Assembly (NCBI GenBank): GCA_030693065.1
Contig: JAUYBL010000014.1
Location: forward strand, 1-64,000
Direction of reading: 5' to 3'
Length of the DNA: 64,000 nt
Origin: Methylococcaceae bacterium
GTDB taxonomy: Bacteria > Pseudomonadota > Gammaproteobacteria > Methylococcales > Methylomonadaceae
Shown here: positions 16,691 to 25,351 of the stretch, one piece after another
Position numbering within the stretch: position 1 is the first letter of the stretch
Layout: each line of letters opens with the position of its first letter
Position numbers and translations under genes: made by a program
Notes under the pieces: generated by a model
Databases searched by the model: none
What the model was told of the DNA's origin: nothing
Seen by the model: only the letters and a program-made list of their open reading frames with translations

Positions 16691-18748
16691 ATGATGAACG
16701 ATACTGTAAATGCTGCCGACACGGATAAAAGCCTGGATAGGTTGTTGAACGACAACTTCGCGGGCAAGGTGGTTCGCAAGGATTTAACCAAGCTGATCAA
16801 AGAAGGTGCGAATGTTCCGGTGTATGTATTGGAATACTTGCTCGGGATGTATTGCGCGAGCGACGATGAAGCCACCATTGAGGCAGGCTTAAAGAATGTT
16901 AAGCGCATTTTGGCGGATAACTATGTGCGTCCGGATGAAGCCGAGAAGATCAAATCTAAAATCCGGGAAAGTGGCACTTATAAGGTGATTGATAAAGTCA
17001 CCGTCAAGCTGAATGAGCGGCGTGATGTTTATGAAGCTATTTTGTCCAATCTGGGTGTTAAAGGTGTTGAAATCTCTGACCGCAACGTCAAAGAATTTGA
17101 GAAGCTGTTGGCCGGGGGTATTTGGTGCATTATTTCAATGCAGTATTTTTTTGAGGAAGGCCAAGCGGGATCGCCTTTTCAAATCACCGAATTAAAGCCC
17201 ATCCAAATGCCCAATATGGATATGGAGGTGTTGTTTGAAGGCCGCAAGGCGTTTACTGCTGAGCAATGGCTGGAAGTATTGCTACGCTCCACCGGCATGG
17301 AACCCACACATTTTAATGAGCGGGCCAAATGGCATTTGCTTGCTCGGATGATTCCGTTTGTTGAGAACAATTACAATGTCTGCGAGTTGGGGCCGAGAGG
17401 CACAGGTAAAAGTCATATCTATAAGGAAGTCAGTCCCAACAGCATTTTGATTTCCGGTGGTCAGACAACGGTCGCCAATCTTTTTTACAATCTGGGACGA
17501 CAATCGATTGGCCTGGTCGGCTTATGGGATGTCGTCGCGTTTGATGAAGTGGCCGGTATCTCGTTTAAGGATAAAGACGGCATACAGATCATGAAAGACT
17601 TTATGGCTTCGGGATCATTCGCCAGAGGTCGTGATTCTGTGGTGGCTTCTGCCAGTATGGTATTTGTCGGCAACATCAATCAATCCGTTGATACCTTGGT
17701 TAAAACCAGTCACTTATTAACGCCTTTTCCGGATGTCATGATAGATACGGCATTTTTTGACCGCTTCCATGCCTATATTCCCGGCTGGGAAATTCCGAAA
17801 ATGCGGCCCGAGTTTTTTACCAACCACTACGGATTGATTGTCGATTACCTGGCTGAATATATGCGGGAAATGCGTAAACGTAGTTTTTCCGATGCCATCG
17901 ATAAATATTTCAAGCTGGGCAACAACCTGAATCAACGCGATACCATTGCCGTCAGACGCACGGTATCGGGCTTATTAAAGCTGCTCTACCCTCATGGTGA
18001 TTACGACAAGGCCGCTGTTGCTCAATGCCTTGAATATGCGCTGGAAACGCGTCGTCGCGTTAAAGAACAATTAAAAAAGATTGGCGGCATGGAGTTTTTC
18101 GACGTCCATTTCAGTTATATCGATCAGGACACCATGGAAGAGACGTTTGTGAATGTGCCGGAGCAAGGCGGCGACAAGCTGATTCCTGAAGGGGGTTTAA
18201 AGCCGGGGGTATTACATACCATTTCCCAAGGGATGAAGGGGCATTTAGGTTTATTCAGAATTGAAACACAGATGACCGCGGGCAACGGCAAACTGAACCT
18301 ATCTGGGTTTGGCAGCAACACCCAGGCGAAGGAAGCGATCAAAGTCGGATTTGATTACTATAAAGGTAACATCTCCAGAGTCAGCGGTTCTGCTAAAGCT
18401 GCAGACCATGACTATCACCTGCATTTAATTGAATTGCACAATAGCGGCCCTTCGCTAACCTTGACCCTTGCCGGGTTTATTGCCTTTTGCTCAGGCGTGC
18501 TGAATAAATCAGTCCAAAGTCAGATGGTTGTTTTAGGCACAATGACCCTGGGCGGAAACATCATCCCAGTAGAAAACTTAGCGGAAACCCTGCAGATGGC
18601 CTTTGATTCGGGAGCCAAACGCATATTACTGCCAATGGCCAGCGTCACCGATATTCCAACCGTCAGAGGCGAATTGTTCGCCAAATTCCAAACCAGTTTT
18701 TACTCTGATCCGGTGGATGCTGTGTTTAAGGCGTTGGGGGTTGAGTAA
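16691..18748 (+). CDS. brxL: BREX type I Lon-like ATPase BrxL
   Basis: About 685 residues. The AAA+ Walker A motif GPRGTGKSH lies at about residue 234, followed by VVAFDEVAGISF (Walker B-like). The C-terminal third, with GALNK-type helical sequence and VLGTMTLGGNIIPVENL, is Lon-protease-like (S16 fold). BrxL forms large rings that bind DNA and is needed for phage exclusion in type I BREX. The ATG at 16691 is taken as start because TAGGAT precedes it; TTG at 16688 and ATG at 16694 are alternatives. It is the last gene of the operon and is followed at once by a likely terminator. Confidence 0.93.
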   Translation: MMNDTVNAADTDKSLDRLLNDNFAGKVVRKDLTKLIKEGANVPVYVLEYLLGMYCASDDEATIEAGLKNVKRILADNYVRPDEAEKIKSKIRESGTYKVIDKVTVKLNERRDVYEAILSNLGVKGVEISDRNVKEFEKLLAGGIWCIISMQYFFEEGQAGSPFQITELKPIQMPNMDMEVLFEGRKAFTAEQWLEVLLRSTGMEPTHFNERAKWHLLARMIPFVENNYNVCELGPRGTGKSHIYKEVSPNSILISGGQTTVANLFYNLGRQSIGLVGLWDVVAFDEVAGISFKDKDGIQIMKDFMASGSFARGRDSVVASASMVFVGNINQSVDTLVKTSHLLTPFPDVMIDTAFFDRFHAYIPGWEIPKMRPEFFTNHYGLIVDYLAEYMREMRKRSFSDAIDKYFKLGNNLNQRDTIAVRRTVSGLLKLLYPHGDYDKAAVAQCLEYALETRRRVKEQLKKIGGMEFFDVHFSYIDQDTMEETFVNVPEQGGDKLIPEGGLKPGVLHTISQGMKGHLGLFRIETQMTAGNGKLNLSGFGSNTQAKEAIKVGFDYYKGNISRVSGSAKAADHDYHLHLIELHNSGPSLTLTLAGFIAFCSGVLNKSVQSQMVVLGTMTLGGNIIPVENLAETLQMAFDSGAKRILLPMASVTDIPTVRGELFAKFQTSFYSDPVDAVFKALGVE

Positions 18749-18750
18749 AT

Positions 18751-18781
18751 CGCCAATTTATTTAACTAAATGGCGTTTTTG
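18751..18781 (+). terminator. Terminator after brxL
   Basis: CGCCAATTTA (18751-18760) can pair with TAAATGGCG (18767-18775), leaving a short loop and one bulged base. TTTTTG follows. It begins three bases after the brxL stop, as expected for the end of the BREX operon. Confidence 0.55.
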
Positions 18782-18912
18782 TTGATGACAGTAATTGCAG
18801 ATGATTTTTTCAACAAAAATTACAAACTGATGGGTAAAGATGAAATAAATAAATTCTAAAAACTAAAATTTTTTAGTCAAAAATTTACAACTGTCTCATG
18901 CTGTTGCATAAA

Positions 18913-18955
18913 GTTACCGTCAATTTGTTACCTATGTGTTACCTATGTGTTACCT
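18913..18955. repeat. GTTACC direct repeats near the tRNA-Thr 3' end
   Basis: GTTACC occurs at 18913, 18927, 18938 and 18949. The last three form an 11-base tandem array (GTTACCTATGT, twice complete and once partial). The array lies about 50 bases from the 3' end of the tRNA-Thr gene. Short direct repeats in this position resemble the arm-type sites bound by tyrosine integrases. Confidence 0.55.
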
Positions 18956-18956
18956 A

Positions 18957-18999
18957 AAATAAAAAAGGCCCGTAACGAAAACGCTACAGGCCTTGTTTT
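18957..18999 (-). terminator. Terminator downstream of tRNA-Thr
   Basis: On the minus strand the stem AAGGCCTGTAGCG / CGTTACGGGCCTT closes over a TTTT loop, with one or two mismatches, and is followed by TTTTATTTT. It lies just after the CCA end of the tRNA gene. Confidence 0.65.
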
Positions 19000-19002
19000 A
19001 CA

Positions 19003-19078
19003 TGGAGCTGGTGAGAGGATTCGAACCACCGACCGGCTGATTACAAATCAGCTGCTCTACCAACTGAGCTACACCAGC
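19003..19078 (-). tRNA. tRNA-Thr (anticodon TGT)
   Basis: A 76-base cloverleaf with encoded CCA. The acceptor GCTGGTG pairs with CACCAGC. The D arm is GCTCAGTTGGTAGAGC. The anticodon arm GCTGA-TTTGTAA-TCAGC presents TGT, which reads ACA threonine codons. The T loop is TTCGAAT. Position 73 is T. The T stem (GGTGG with CCTCT) has one G-U pair and one T-T mismatch, which is imperfect. The 3' end faces the BREX island. Confidence 0.92.
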
Positions 19079-19090
19079 GAATGTCCGAGT

Positions 19091-19096
19091 ATTATA
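19091..19096 (-). promoter_or_regulatory. -10 box of the tRNA-Thr gene
   Basis: On the minus strand a perfect TATAAT lies 12 bases before the tRNA 5' end. The -35 region is weak (ATGACT, with a long spacer). Placement is typical for a stable-RNA promoter. Confidence 0.45.
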
Positions 19097-19301
19097 CATG
19101 ACAAATTCTTCATGCCTAGTCATTTTTAGAGTTTTTCACTATCCATATAGCCAAAATATGCGTGATGCTGTTTCGGGCAAGTGACTTTAAAATATACTCT
19201 ATTGAAATTATCTCAGTCATTCGGTAGCCCAGAGCAAACGTATTAAGATACAAGTAATGGGTTAATTCTGTAGTTTTGTGTATTTTTAGCAGCATGACAT
19301 G

Positions 19302-19500
19302 CTATTAAGAAATCGTCTGCCCCGAGTGCGGCAGCAACCGAATAATAAAGTCCGGTCGCACAGAGCAAAGGACACAACGTTATCGATGCCAGAATGAAGA
19401 GTGTTTAACCAAGACATTTCTTTTTGACTATCGCTATAAGCCCTATATGCTTGGCTTCAAACGTCAAGTGGTGGATATGGCGATCAATGGTCGCATGCCA
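19302..19500 (+). pseudogene. Remnant of an IS1-family transposase (InsA-like N-terminus)
   Basis: Translated from about 19302 this gives a zinc-ribbon and linker typical of IS1-family InsA proteins: CPECGSNRIIKSGRTEQRTQ, RYRCQNEECLTKTFLFDYRY and KRQVVDMAINGR. The four cysteines of the ribbon are present. Upstream an in-frame TAA stands where the start region should be, and after AINGR the homology ends abruptly. Only about 65 residues survive, without the helix-turn-helix or the catalytic domain. The rest of this 468-base gap (19079-19546) shows no gene. The remnant lies directly beyond the tRNA, at the border of the island. Confidence 0.65.
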
Positions 19501-19546
19501 AACTACAGATTTAACCCATTATCCAAAACCCATATAGCTAAATATC

Positions 19547-20644
19547 CTAAAACCGAAGAATCACCGCAGTTCGGAGCCGAGTTTTACCGAAGCAGGACAT
19601 ACGGTCGAAATCTTCTCGTGCAATAGGAATAAATTGGCAATCAAGTTCGCTTTGGCGTCCTACTTCCGGATCGGGATCGTGCATATACAAACAGTCGTCA
19701 TCGAAACCGCTCATCACCACCCAATGCGGGGCTTTTTTGCGATCCATTCTGAAGGTGCTAATTAACACTAATGGAATCCCTCCTGTTTTAAACGCAGCAA
19801 TTAAATCATCCTGAGAAATGTTCGCGTAATGAACAGCAATGCCCTGCTCGTTTGCCTGACGCTTGAAGCTGTCATCAACTAGCTCGACGATGTGTTTTTT
19901 TTCTTCATTACGAACGCCGTCAATAAACAATGTGCCTGTGTTATTAATCCACACCTCGACAGAAAATTGCCGACGCTTGGCAGCCAATGCCAACCCTATC
20001 GGATGGCAACCACCATGCCCTGATGTCATAAAAATTGTGGTAGCTTCACGCCACAGATTAATTTCTTCTTCCTGCGAAGGCTGGTAAGACCTATTAAGTC
20101 CGTGCATGGCCATCATCAGCGATGCAGGACCGCAGGTGAAGGGCGTTGTTTGTCTTAGCCAATATACCGAACGATGTTGCAGGGTATCCGGGTAACGCCG
20201 GATGCGTTTCTGGTAACGCAACGCGTCCCGGTGATCCTCGTAGTAATCACGGTAGATACCAAATTTTTGAAACCCCAGGGTTTCATACAATTTAATCGCG
20301 GGGGTGTTATCGACACTCACTTCCAGACGCAAATATAAGCGGCCGTCTTCCCGTGCAGCCTGCTCTCCTGCCGTCATCAGTGCTTTGGCCACGCCCAAGC
20401 CGCGGGATTGTTGGCTGACCGCCAGCGAGTAAATACGCGCCAGCCGTGTGCCGGGGTGATAAATAATAAGAATATATCCGGCAATGGCGTCGGCAACTTG
20501 GGCAACCAATAACGCCCGGTGCTCGGTGCTAAGCCAGTGTTTGAAACTGCGTCGGCTTAATCGGTCGGTATCAAAACAGGCGTTTTCCAGTCCTACCAAC
20601 GCATCAAGATCGGATAACCGGGCATCGCGAGTTGATATATTCAA
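19547..20644 (-). CDS. Fused GNAT acetyltransferase and C39-like cysteine peptidase
   Basis: A 365-residue two-domain protein. Residues 1-150 are a RimI-like N-acetyltransferase with the acetyl-CoA loop SRGLGVAKALM (80-90) and the late motif KLYETLGFQKFGIYRDYY. Residues 155-365 are a papain-like peptidase of the C39 type, with the nucleophile C171 in TPFTCGPASL, H307 in PHWVVMSGF and D323 in MHDPDPE. It overlaps the following DUF2817 gene by four bases on the same strand, and a RimK-type ligase is divergent nearby. The set suggests maturation or turnover of a peptide or of a peptide-tagged protein. No signal peptide is seen, so it should act in the cytoplasm. The substrate is unknown. Confidence 0.85.
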   Translation of the reverse strand: MNISTRDARLSDLDALVGLENACFDTDRLSRRSFKHWLSTEHRALLVAQVADAIAGYILIIYHPGTRLARIYSLAVSQQSRGLGVAKALMTAGEQAAREDGRLYLRLEVSVDNTPAIKLYETLGFQKFGIYRDYYEDHRDALRYQKRIRRYPDTLQHRSVYWLRQTTPFTCGPASLMMAMHGLNRSYQPSQEEEINLWREATTIFMTSGHGGCHPIGLALAAKRRQFSVEVWINNTGTLFIDGVRNEEKKHIVELVDDSFKRQANEQGIAVHYANISQDDLIAAFKTGGIPLVLISTFRMDRKKAPHWVVMSGFDDDCLYMHDPDPEVGRQSELDCQFIPIAREDFDRMSCFGKTRLRTAVILRF

Positions 20645-21738
20645 GATGATACGCCCCGTAATGCTTGACTGATAACCTGCCTGGCACGAAACAACACCAT
20701 TTCCTGCCAGGCCTGCTCATGCGGACAGAAATGATGCCGCATGGCTTTTGCTTGGGTGAACCTAACATGCAGGTCAGTTGCTTGCGCCCAGACCTGATGG
20801 TCGCGTAATAAAACTTCAAATAATTGCTCGGTGCTGAAGGTGCCGAACTCCAGGGTAATGTAACAACTGCGCTCATTCATAATCGCGTGCCAAGCATAAT
20901 CCAGCAGGCCGGTCTTGGGAACTGAACTGGAAGTCCCTAGTAAGGGTAAGGTCACCGAATCTCCATACCAGGCATGAGCGATTCTCGTACCTGCACTGTC
21001 CGGTTGATGATCGCAAATAATCTCGCCATAACCGTACGACCCCAGTCCAGTATGCAAATCAATGACCGCTAAACCCCGTTGTTGCAAACTATGTTCGCGG
21101 ATTAGCTGTTCTGTAACCAACCTGCCGTGAGTAGGCGCCTTGCCGCCATAAAAAGGACCAGCAGGATCATGATATTGACCGCCGCTAATGGCTGTTTCCA
21201 GGGCTTCCCGACCATGCTGATGAGCGAATTCGGCATAAGCTTGTTTTCTTTGTTGAACGTCCGGCAAAAAAAACGTCTGGCGCAACAAATCATAGCCCCG
21301 GTTTTCCGGCAACGGCTGGGAAAAATCGACCACATTGCGGTTTAAATCAACGCCATCCGCATCGCAACGCCGGTGCCAGGCATAACCCCATGGCGTCAAG
21401 GCATGTATTACCAGCACTGCCGTATTGCTCGGAATAATAAACTGCCCTGCCCTGAGCAAGTTTAGAAAATCGATTTCTACTGCACTTCCGGCAAAACCTT
21501 CGATACCGTGAGTACCGCTGATTAACACCAGTACCTTTGGCGCTTCTTTATCGCCTATCCACACAGTATCGGTCGACAAGGCATCGCCTTCGGGCGTCAC
21601 ACCGGAACAAGGATAAGACGCAATAGTTTTAGCGCCAGCCAGACTGGCAACCTGATGCTGCCATTGTTTCCGACCCAGCACATAACTTGCCGGAAACACG
21701 TGAGTATCAAAAACAGCTACAGGGGAATTGGAATTCAT
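20641..21738 (-). CDS. DUF2817 family carboxypeptidase-like protein
   Basis: A 365-residue protein of the DUF2817 family, which is related to M14/AstE zinc carboxypeptidases. Visible features are LVLISGTHGIEGFAGSAVEIDFL (with H and E as likely zinc ligands), GVDLNRNVVDF (substrate-binding N-R), VIDLHTGLGSYGYGEII (third ligand H) and YITLEFGTFS with a late catalytic-type glutamate. The expected role is hydrolysis of an amide or peptide bond. It is followed by the GNAT-C39 gene with a four-base overlap, so the two are one transcript. The divergent RimK-type ligase starts about 190 bases away. The start ATG at 21738 precedes a normal-length protein. Confidence 0.83.
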   Translation of the reverse strand: MNSNSPVAVFDTHVFPASYVLGRKQWQHQVASLAGAKTIASYPCSGVTPEGDALSTDTVWIGDKEAPKVLVLISGTHGIEGFAGSAVEIDFLNLLRAGQFIIPSNTAVLVIHALTPWGYAWHRRCDADGVDLNRNVVDFSQPLPENRGYDLLRQTFFLPDVQQRKQAYAEFAHQHGREALETAISGGQYHDPAGPFYGGKAPTHGRLVTEQLIREHSLQQRGLAVIDLHTGLGSYGYGEIICDHQPDSAGTRIAHAWYGDSVTLPLLGTSSSVPKTGLLDYAWHAIMNERSCYITLEFGTFSTEQLFEVLLRDHQVWAQATDLHVRFTQAKAMRHHFCPHEQAWQEMVLFRARQVISQALRGVSS

Positions 21739-21924
21739 ATTGATTGCCTGAATGTTTTGTTAGCATACTAATTATTAGCACGGACCCAACGCTGTTAAGC
21801 AAAGGCTTAAACGTTCATCCCCAGTTTATATTAAGCCGTTCATGATTCAACCGACTGACAACCGACAGCTTCACTTCATTAACCTGCGCTTTATTTATTA
21901 TCTTACTACAGGATTTTATTCGTT

Positions 21925-23397
21925 ATGGCACGCACTCTTCTGGTGGTTGATAATCTTTCCGACTGGGGCCCTTACTATCCCAGCAACCAGGTGATCACTT
22001 TCGAAAGCTATCTGGCGACCGAACAAGGCGATTCCGAACAACGGGTACGCGTGATTAACTTGTGCAGCAGCTACAGCTATCTGTCCGACGGCTATTACTG
22101 TTCGCTGCTTGCCGAAGCCAGAGGCCATCATGTAATTCCATCGGTTAAATCGCTGAATGACCTGGGTAAAAATGCGCTATATCGATTGCAGCTGGAAGAT
22201 CTCACTGGGCCGTTGGCAAAAGCATTCAAGCACCAGTCCAAGGATGCAGAATATGTCTTCAGAAGCTATTTCGGCACTACGCCAGAACCGGCTTTCCAAG
22301 AACTTGCCCGCTTACTGTTTGAGCGTTTCACCTGCCCGATTTTGGAGGTCACACTGCACTTTGGTCAGCAATGGGAAATCACCGATTTAAACGCCATATC
22401 GCCGCGCGAGCTGGATGAGGCTCAGCAAACACTGTTTGCCGATGCACTGGATAAATTCAGTAAAAAAATCTGGCGAAAAGGCAAAATACGTAAAAGCGCC
22501 CGTTATGACCTCGCTATTTTGGTCAACTCAGAAGAGCAATTGCCGCCCAGCAATCGCGGCGCACTGAAAAAATTCATCAAAATCGGCCGTGAACTAGGTA
22601 TCGATATTGAATTGATCAGCCAACAGCATTACGGACGTCTGCCCGAGTTTGACGGCTTGTTTATCAGAGAAACCACATCGATTGATCATTACACTTATCG
22701 CTTCGCCAAAAAAGCTGAAGCCGAAGGACTGGTGGTTATTGACGACCCTACATCGATGTTGCGCTGCACCAATAAGGTGTATCTTGCCGATCTATTCCGC
22801 ACCCATAAAGTGCCTTCACCGCGCACCTGGATACTGCATAAAGGCAATACCGCACATTTGGATCTGCTGGAAGTTGAAGCCGGTTTTCCGATTGTGATTA
22901 AAATTCCCGACGGCTCGTTTTCACGCGGTATCGTTAAAGTAAACACGCGACAGGAATTGGATATTAAAGTCGCAGAATTATTTGAACAATCGGCATTATT
23001 GCTGGCTCAGGAGTTTCTCTATACCGATTTCGACTGGCGCATCGGTGTGTTTAACAACAAGGCCTTATACGCATGTCGCTACTACATGGTGAAAAACCAC
23101 TGGCAGATTTATCGCCACGGCAGCAAGCGCACCGATAGCGGCAAGTTCGATACTTTACCCACCTTTGAAGCGCCCAAAGCGGTACTTGAAGCCGCCTTAA
23201 AAGCCACGCAGTTCATCGGCGATGGACTATACGGTGTAGATGTTAAAGAGAAAAATGGCAAAGGCTACGTGATCGAAGTCAATGACAACCCCAACATCGA
23301 CAGCGGCATTGAGGATAGCTATTTAGGCGATGAACTTTATCGTTTGATACTGACTGAGTTTTTGAGGCGGATGGAAAATCGAAGCAAGGGGCTTTAA
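21925..23397 (+). CDS. RimK-family ATP-grasp ligase
   Basis: A 490-residue protein. The first 200 residues form a RimK-linked N-terminal domain (ARTLLVVDNLSDWGPYYPSN, then the conserved INLCSSYSYLSDGYYCSLLAEARGH stretch). The C-terminal half is an ATP-grasp domain: CTNKVYLADLF, FPIVIKIPDGSFSRGIVKV for nucleotide binding, and YVIEVNDNPNIDSGIED for the metal ligands. RimK-type ligases add glutamate or other amino acids to a protein or peptide. Together with the divergent DUF2817 and GNAT-C39 genes it suggests an amino-acid tagging and untagging cycle. The long N-terminal domain distinguishes it from the classical RimK that modifies ribosomal protein S6. Confidence 0.85.
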   Translation: MARTLLVVDNLSDWGPYYPSNQVITFESYLATEQGDSEQRVRVINLCSSYSYLSDGYYCSLLAEARGHHVIPSVKSLNDLGKNALYRLQLEDLTGPLAKAFKHQSKDAEYVFRSYFGTTPEPAFQELARLLFERFTCPILEVTLHFGQQWEITDLNAISPRELDEAQQTLFADALDKFSKKIWRKGKIRKSARYDLAILVNSEEQLPPSNRGALKKFIKIGRELGIDIELISQQHYGRLPEFDGLFIRETTSIDHYTYRFAKKAEAEGLVVIDDPTSMLRCTNKVYLADLFRTHKVPSPRTWILHKGNTAHLDLLEVEAGFPIVIKIPDGSFSRGIVKVNTRQELDIKVAELFEQSALLLAQEFLYTDFDWRIGVFNNKALYACRYYMVKNHWQIYRHGSKRTDSGKFDTLPTFEAPKAVLEAALKATQFIGDGLYGVDVKEKNGKGYVIEVNDNPNIDSGIEDSYLGDELYRLILTEFLRRMENRSKGL

Positions 23398-23429
23398 AAT
23401 CGATTGCAGATCAATATCGATTTGTTTTT
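23397..23429 (+). terminator. Terminator after the RimK-type gene
   Basis: AAATCGAT (23397-23404) and ATCGATTT (23416-23423) form a perfect 8-base stem with an 11-base loop, followed by GTTTTT. It lies over and just after the stop codon, between convergent genes. Confidence 0.45.
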
Positions 23430-23519
23430 CACAAAAAAACCTTATTCAACAATTCCAAATATGGGCTGAGTTTGTCATGTTTTACAGTGAATAAACAAAG
23501 GCCATTCGCTCTTTCACCA

Positions 23520-24788
23520 TTAGGTTGGGTTGAGAATTGTCATGAGTCGAGCGTAGACCGCATCAGTTGCACCCCGATTACGCAATACAAATGCTTTACC
23601 CTTTTCAACCAACGCTTGTTTAAAATCAGGTTGTTGATAAATCATTAAAACGGCTTGAACGATGTCTTGTTCGTTCTGGCATTGCAGAGCGGCACCTGCA
23701 GTTAAAGCTGCTCCCGCAATTTCCTTAAAATTATTCATATACGGACCAAATAACACTGGGATGCCGACTGCAGAGGCTTCCAGGATATTATGTCCGCCTC
23801 TAGGCACCAGACTGCCACCAACAAAAGCTACATCAGCAGCGGCATAGAGCATTTTTAATTCGCCCATGGTATCGACCAGGTAAACATCAGTTTCCGGCTG
23901 ACATTGCTGCTGGGATGTTCTCGTCACAACGGTAAGTTGTTGCTGTTCGAAGAGTTTTTTTACTGGATCAAAACGCTCCGGATGTCTTGGCACGACGACT
24001 AATAACAACTCAGGAATTGTTTGTTTTAACTGCCGGTAAATGTCTACAAACGGCGCTTCTTCGTCTTTATGGGTACTGGCAATCAACAAGACAAAACGCC
24101 CGGCAAATTGTGTGGCTTTTAACTGTTGGCCTTGTTCGATCGTTCCCTGAGCAATTTCCAAGTCGAATTTTATGTTGCCGAGTATTTCGACGGTTTGCTT
24201 TTGCGCACCAATGGCGATAAAGCGTTCAGCATCTTGCTCTGTTTGTGCAGTAATGCGTTTGACTTGCGCTAAGGCGGGACGCACAAGTGTTGGGATTTTT
24301 TGATAGCCGCGCGCAGACTTTTCTGACAAACGGGCGTTGATAATGGTCAATGGAATTTGGTTGGCACCGCAACAGGCAAATAAGTTGGGCCAAATCTCAG
24401 TTTCTACAATGACGGCTAATCTGGGTTTGAAACAGCGCACAAAACGACTGACTGCGCCGGGAAGATCATAAGGCAAATAAACATGCGTTACAGTTTCCTG
24501 CATCACCGTTTTAACCCTGGCAGAACCGGTCGGCGTAGTTGTGGTGATCAGCAGTTTAAGTTCAGGATGTTCTTGCTGTAAGCGTTTTACCAGCGGAAAT
24601 AAAGCTTCTGTTTCACCTACGGAAACGGCATGAAACCAAATATCGTGTTGTGGGTATTGCTTATCGTAGCTTGCGAAGCGCTCGCGCCAACGATTGAGGT
24701 ATTCAGGTGCTTTGATACCGCGCCAAACTAAACGAAGCAGTATAAAGGGAGTAAGAAGATAAAAAAGAAGGGAGTAAACAACGCGCAT
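23520..24788 (-). CDS. waaA: 3-deoxy-D-manno-octulosonic acid (Kdo) transferase
   Basis: A glycosyltransferase of about 422 residues that adds Kdo to lipid A in lipopolysaccharide synthesis at the inner membrane. The N-terminus RVVYSLLFYLLTPFILLRLV is a membrane anchor. It is followed by WFHAVSVGETEALFPLV, which contains the conserved catalytic glutamate, then VIVETEIWPNLF, VPRHPERFDPV and FVGGSLVPRGGHNILEASA. These are the standard WaaA (KdtA, GT30) motifs and the length is normal. The ATG at 24788 is preferred over one three codons earlier because the membrane helix then starts at once. It is transcribed in the same direction as the ribosomal operon upstream but is separated from rplI by about 80 bases. 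Confidence 0.93.
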   Translation of the reverse strand: MRVVYSLLFYLLTPFILLRLVWRGIKAPEYLNRWRERFASYDKQYPQHDIWFHAVSVGETEALFPLVKRLQQEHPELKLLITTTTPTGSARVKTVMQETVTHVYLPYDLPGAVSRFVRCFKPRLAVIVETEIWPNLFACCGANQIPLTIINARLSEKSARGYQKIPTLVRPALAQVKRITAQTEQDAERFIAIGAQKQTVEILGNIKFDLEIAQGTIEQGQQLKATQFAGRFVLLIASTHKDEEAPFVDIYRQLKQTIPELLLVVVPRHPERFDPVKKLFEQQQLTVVTRTSQQQCQPETDVYLVDTMGELKMLYAAADVAFVGGSLVPRGGHNILEASAVGIPVLFGPYMNNFKEIAGAALTAGAALQCQNEQDIVQAVLMIYQQPDFKQALVEKGKAFVLRNRGATDAVYARLMTILNPT

Positions 24789-24866
24789 AGTCAGCAAGAT
24801 TCAAGGCTAAAGGCTGGGTAAACTTGCAGTTTGCCCTAATCCTCTTCGCCTTGATCTTATTAAAAT

Positions 24867-25316
24867 CTATGCTTCTGGAGCGATTTTAACTGTGATTTTT
24901 GTAACAACATCAGTATGGAAAGCAACATCAATCTCGAAATCGCCAAGATGACGAATCGCGCCATGCGGCAAACGAATTTCATGCTTTTCAATAGCAACGC
25001 CAGCTTTGCTAATGGCTTCTGCAATGTTGTGTGTACCAATTGAACCAAACAATCTACCTTCATCACCCGCTTTGTGAGTGATGACAACGGCTAACTTGCT
25101 CAATGCGTTTGCACGCGCCTGAGCAGCGTTCAATTTTTCAACCGCTGCTTTTTCAAGTTCTGCGCGACGCGCTTCAAATTCAGCAACTTTTGCCGCAGTT
25201 GCAGGAACTGCTTTACCTTGTGGAACCAGATAGTTTCTACCGTAACCTGATTTAATAGTGACCTTGTCACCTAAGTTACCTAAGTTTGCTACCTTTTCAA
25301 GAAGAATGACATCCAT
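24867..25316 (-). CDS. rplI: 50S ribosomal protein L9
   Basis: 149 residues, the normal length for bL9. The N-terminal domain has [19 protein letters not shown] and the signature [18 protein letters not shown] long connecting helix ([16 protein letters not shown] and onward) follows, and then the C-terminal RNA-binding domain with [14 protein letters not shown]9 binds 23S rRNA near the L1 stalk and helps keep the reading frame. The start is preceded by GAGGTAATTAAAG. It closes the rpsF-rpsR-DUF2232-rplI operon. Confidence 0.97.
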   Translation of the reverse strand: MDVILLEKVANLGNLGDKVTIKSGYGRNYLVPQGKAVPATAAKVAEFEARRAELEKAAVEKLNAAQARANALSKLAVVITHKAGDEGRLFGSIGTHNIAEAISKAGVAIEKHEIRLPHGAIRHLGDFEIDVAFHTDVVTKITVKIAPEA

Positions 25317-25351
25317 CTTTAATTACCTCGTTGCGGATTTTAACCGACTGT

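Noticed and set aside
18913-18955. A CRISPR array from the tandem GTTACCTATGT repeats
   Set aside because: The units are 11 bases long and directly adjacent, with no spacers and no cas genes nearby.
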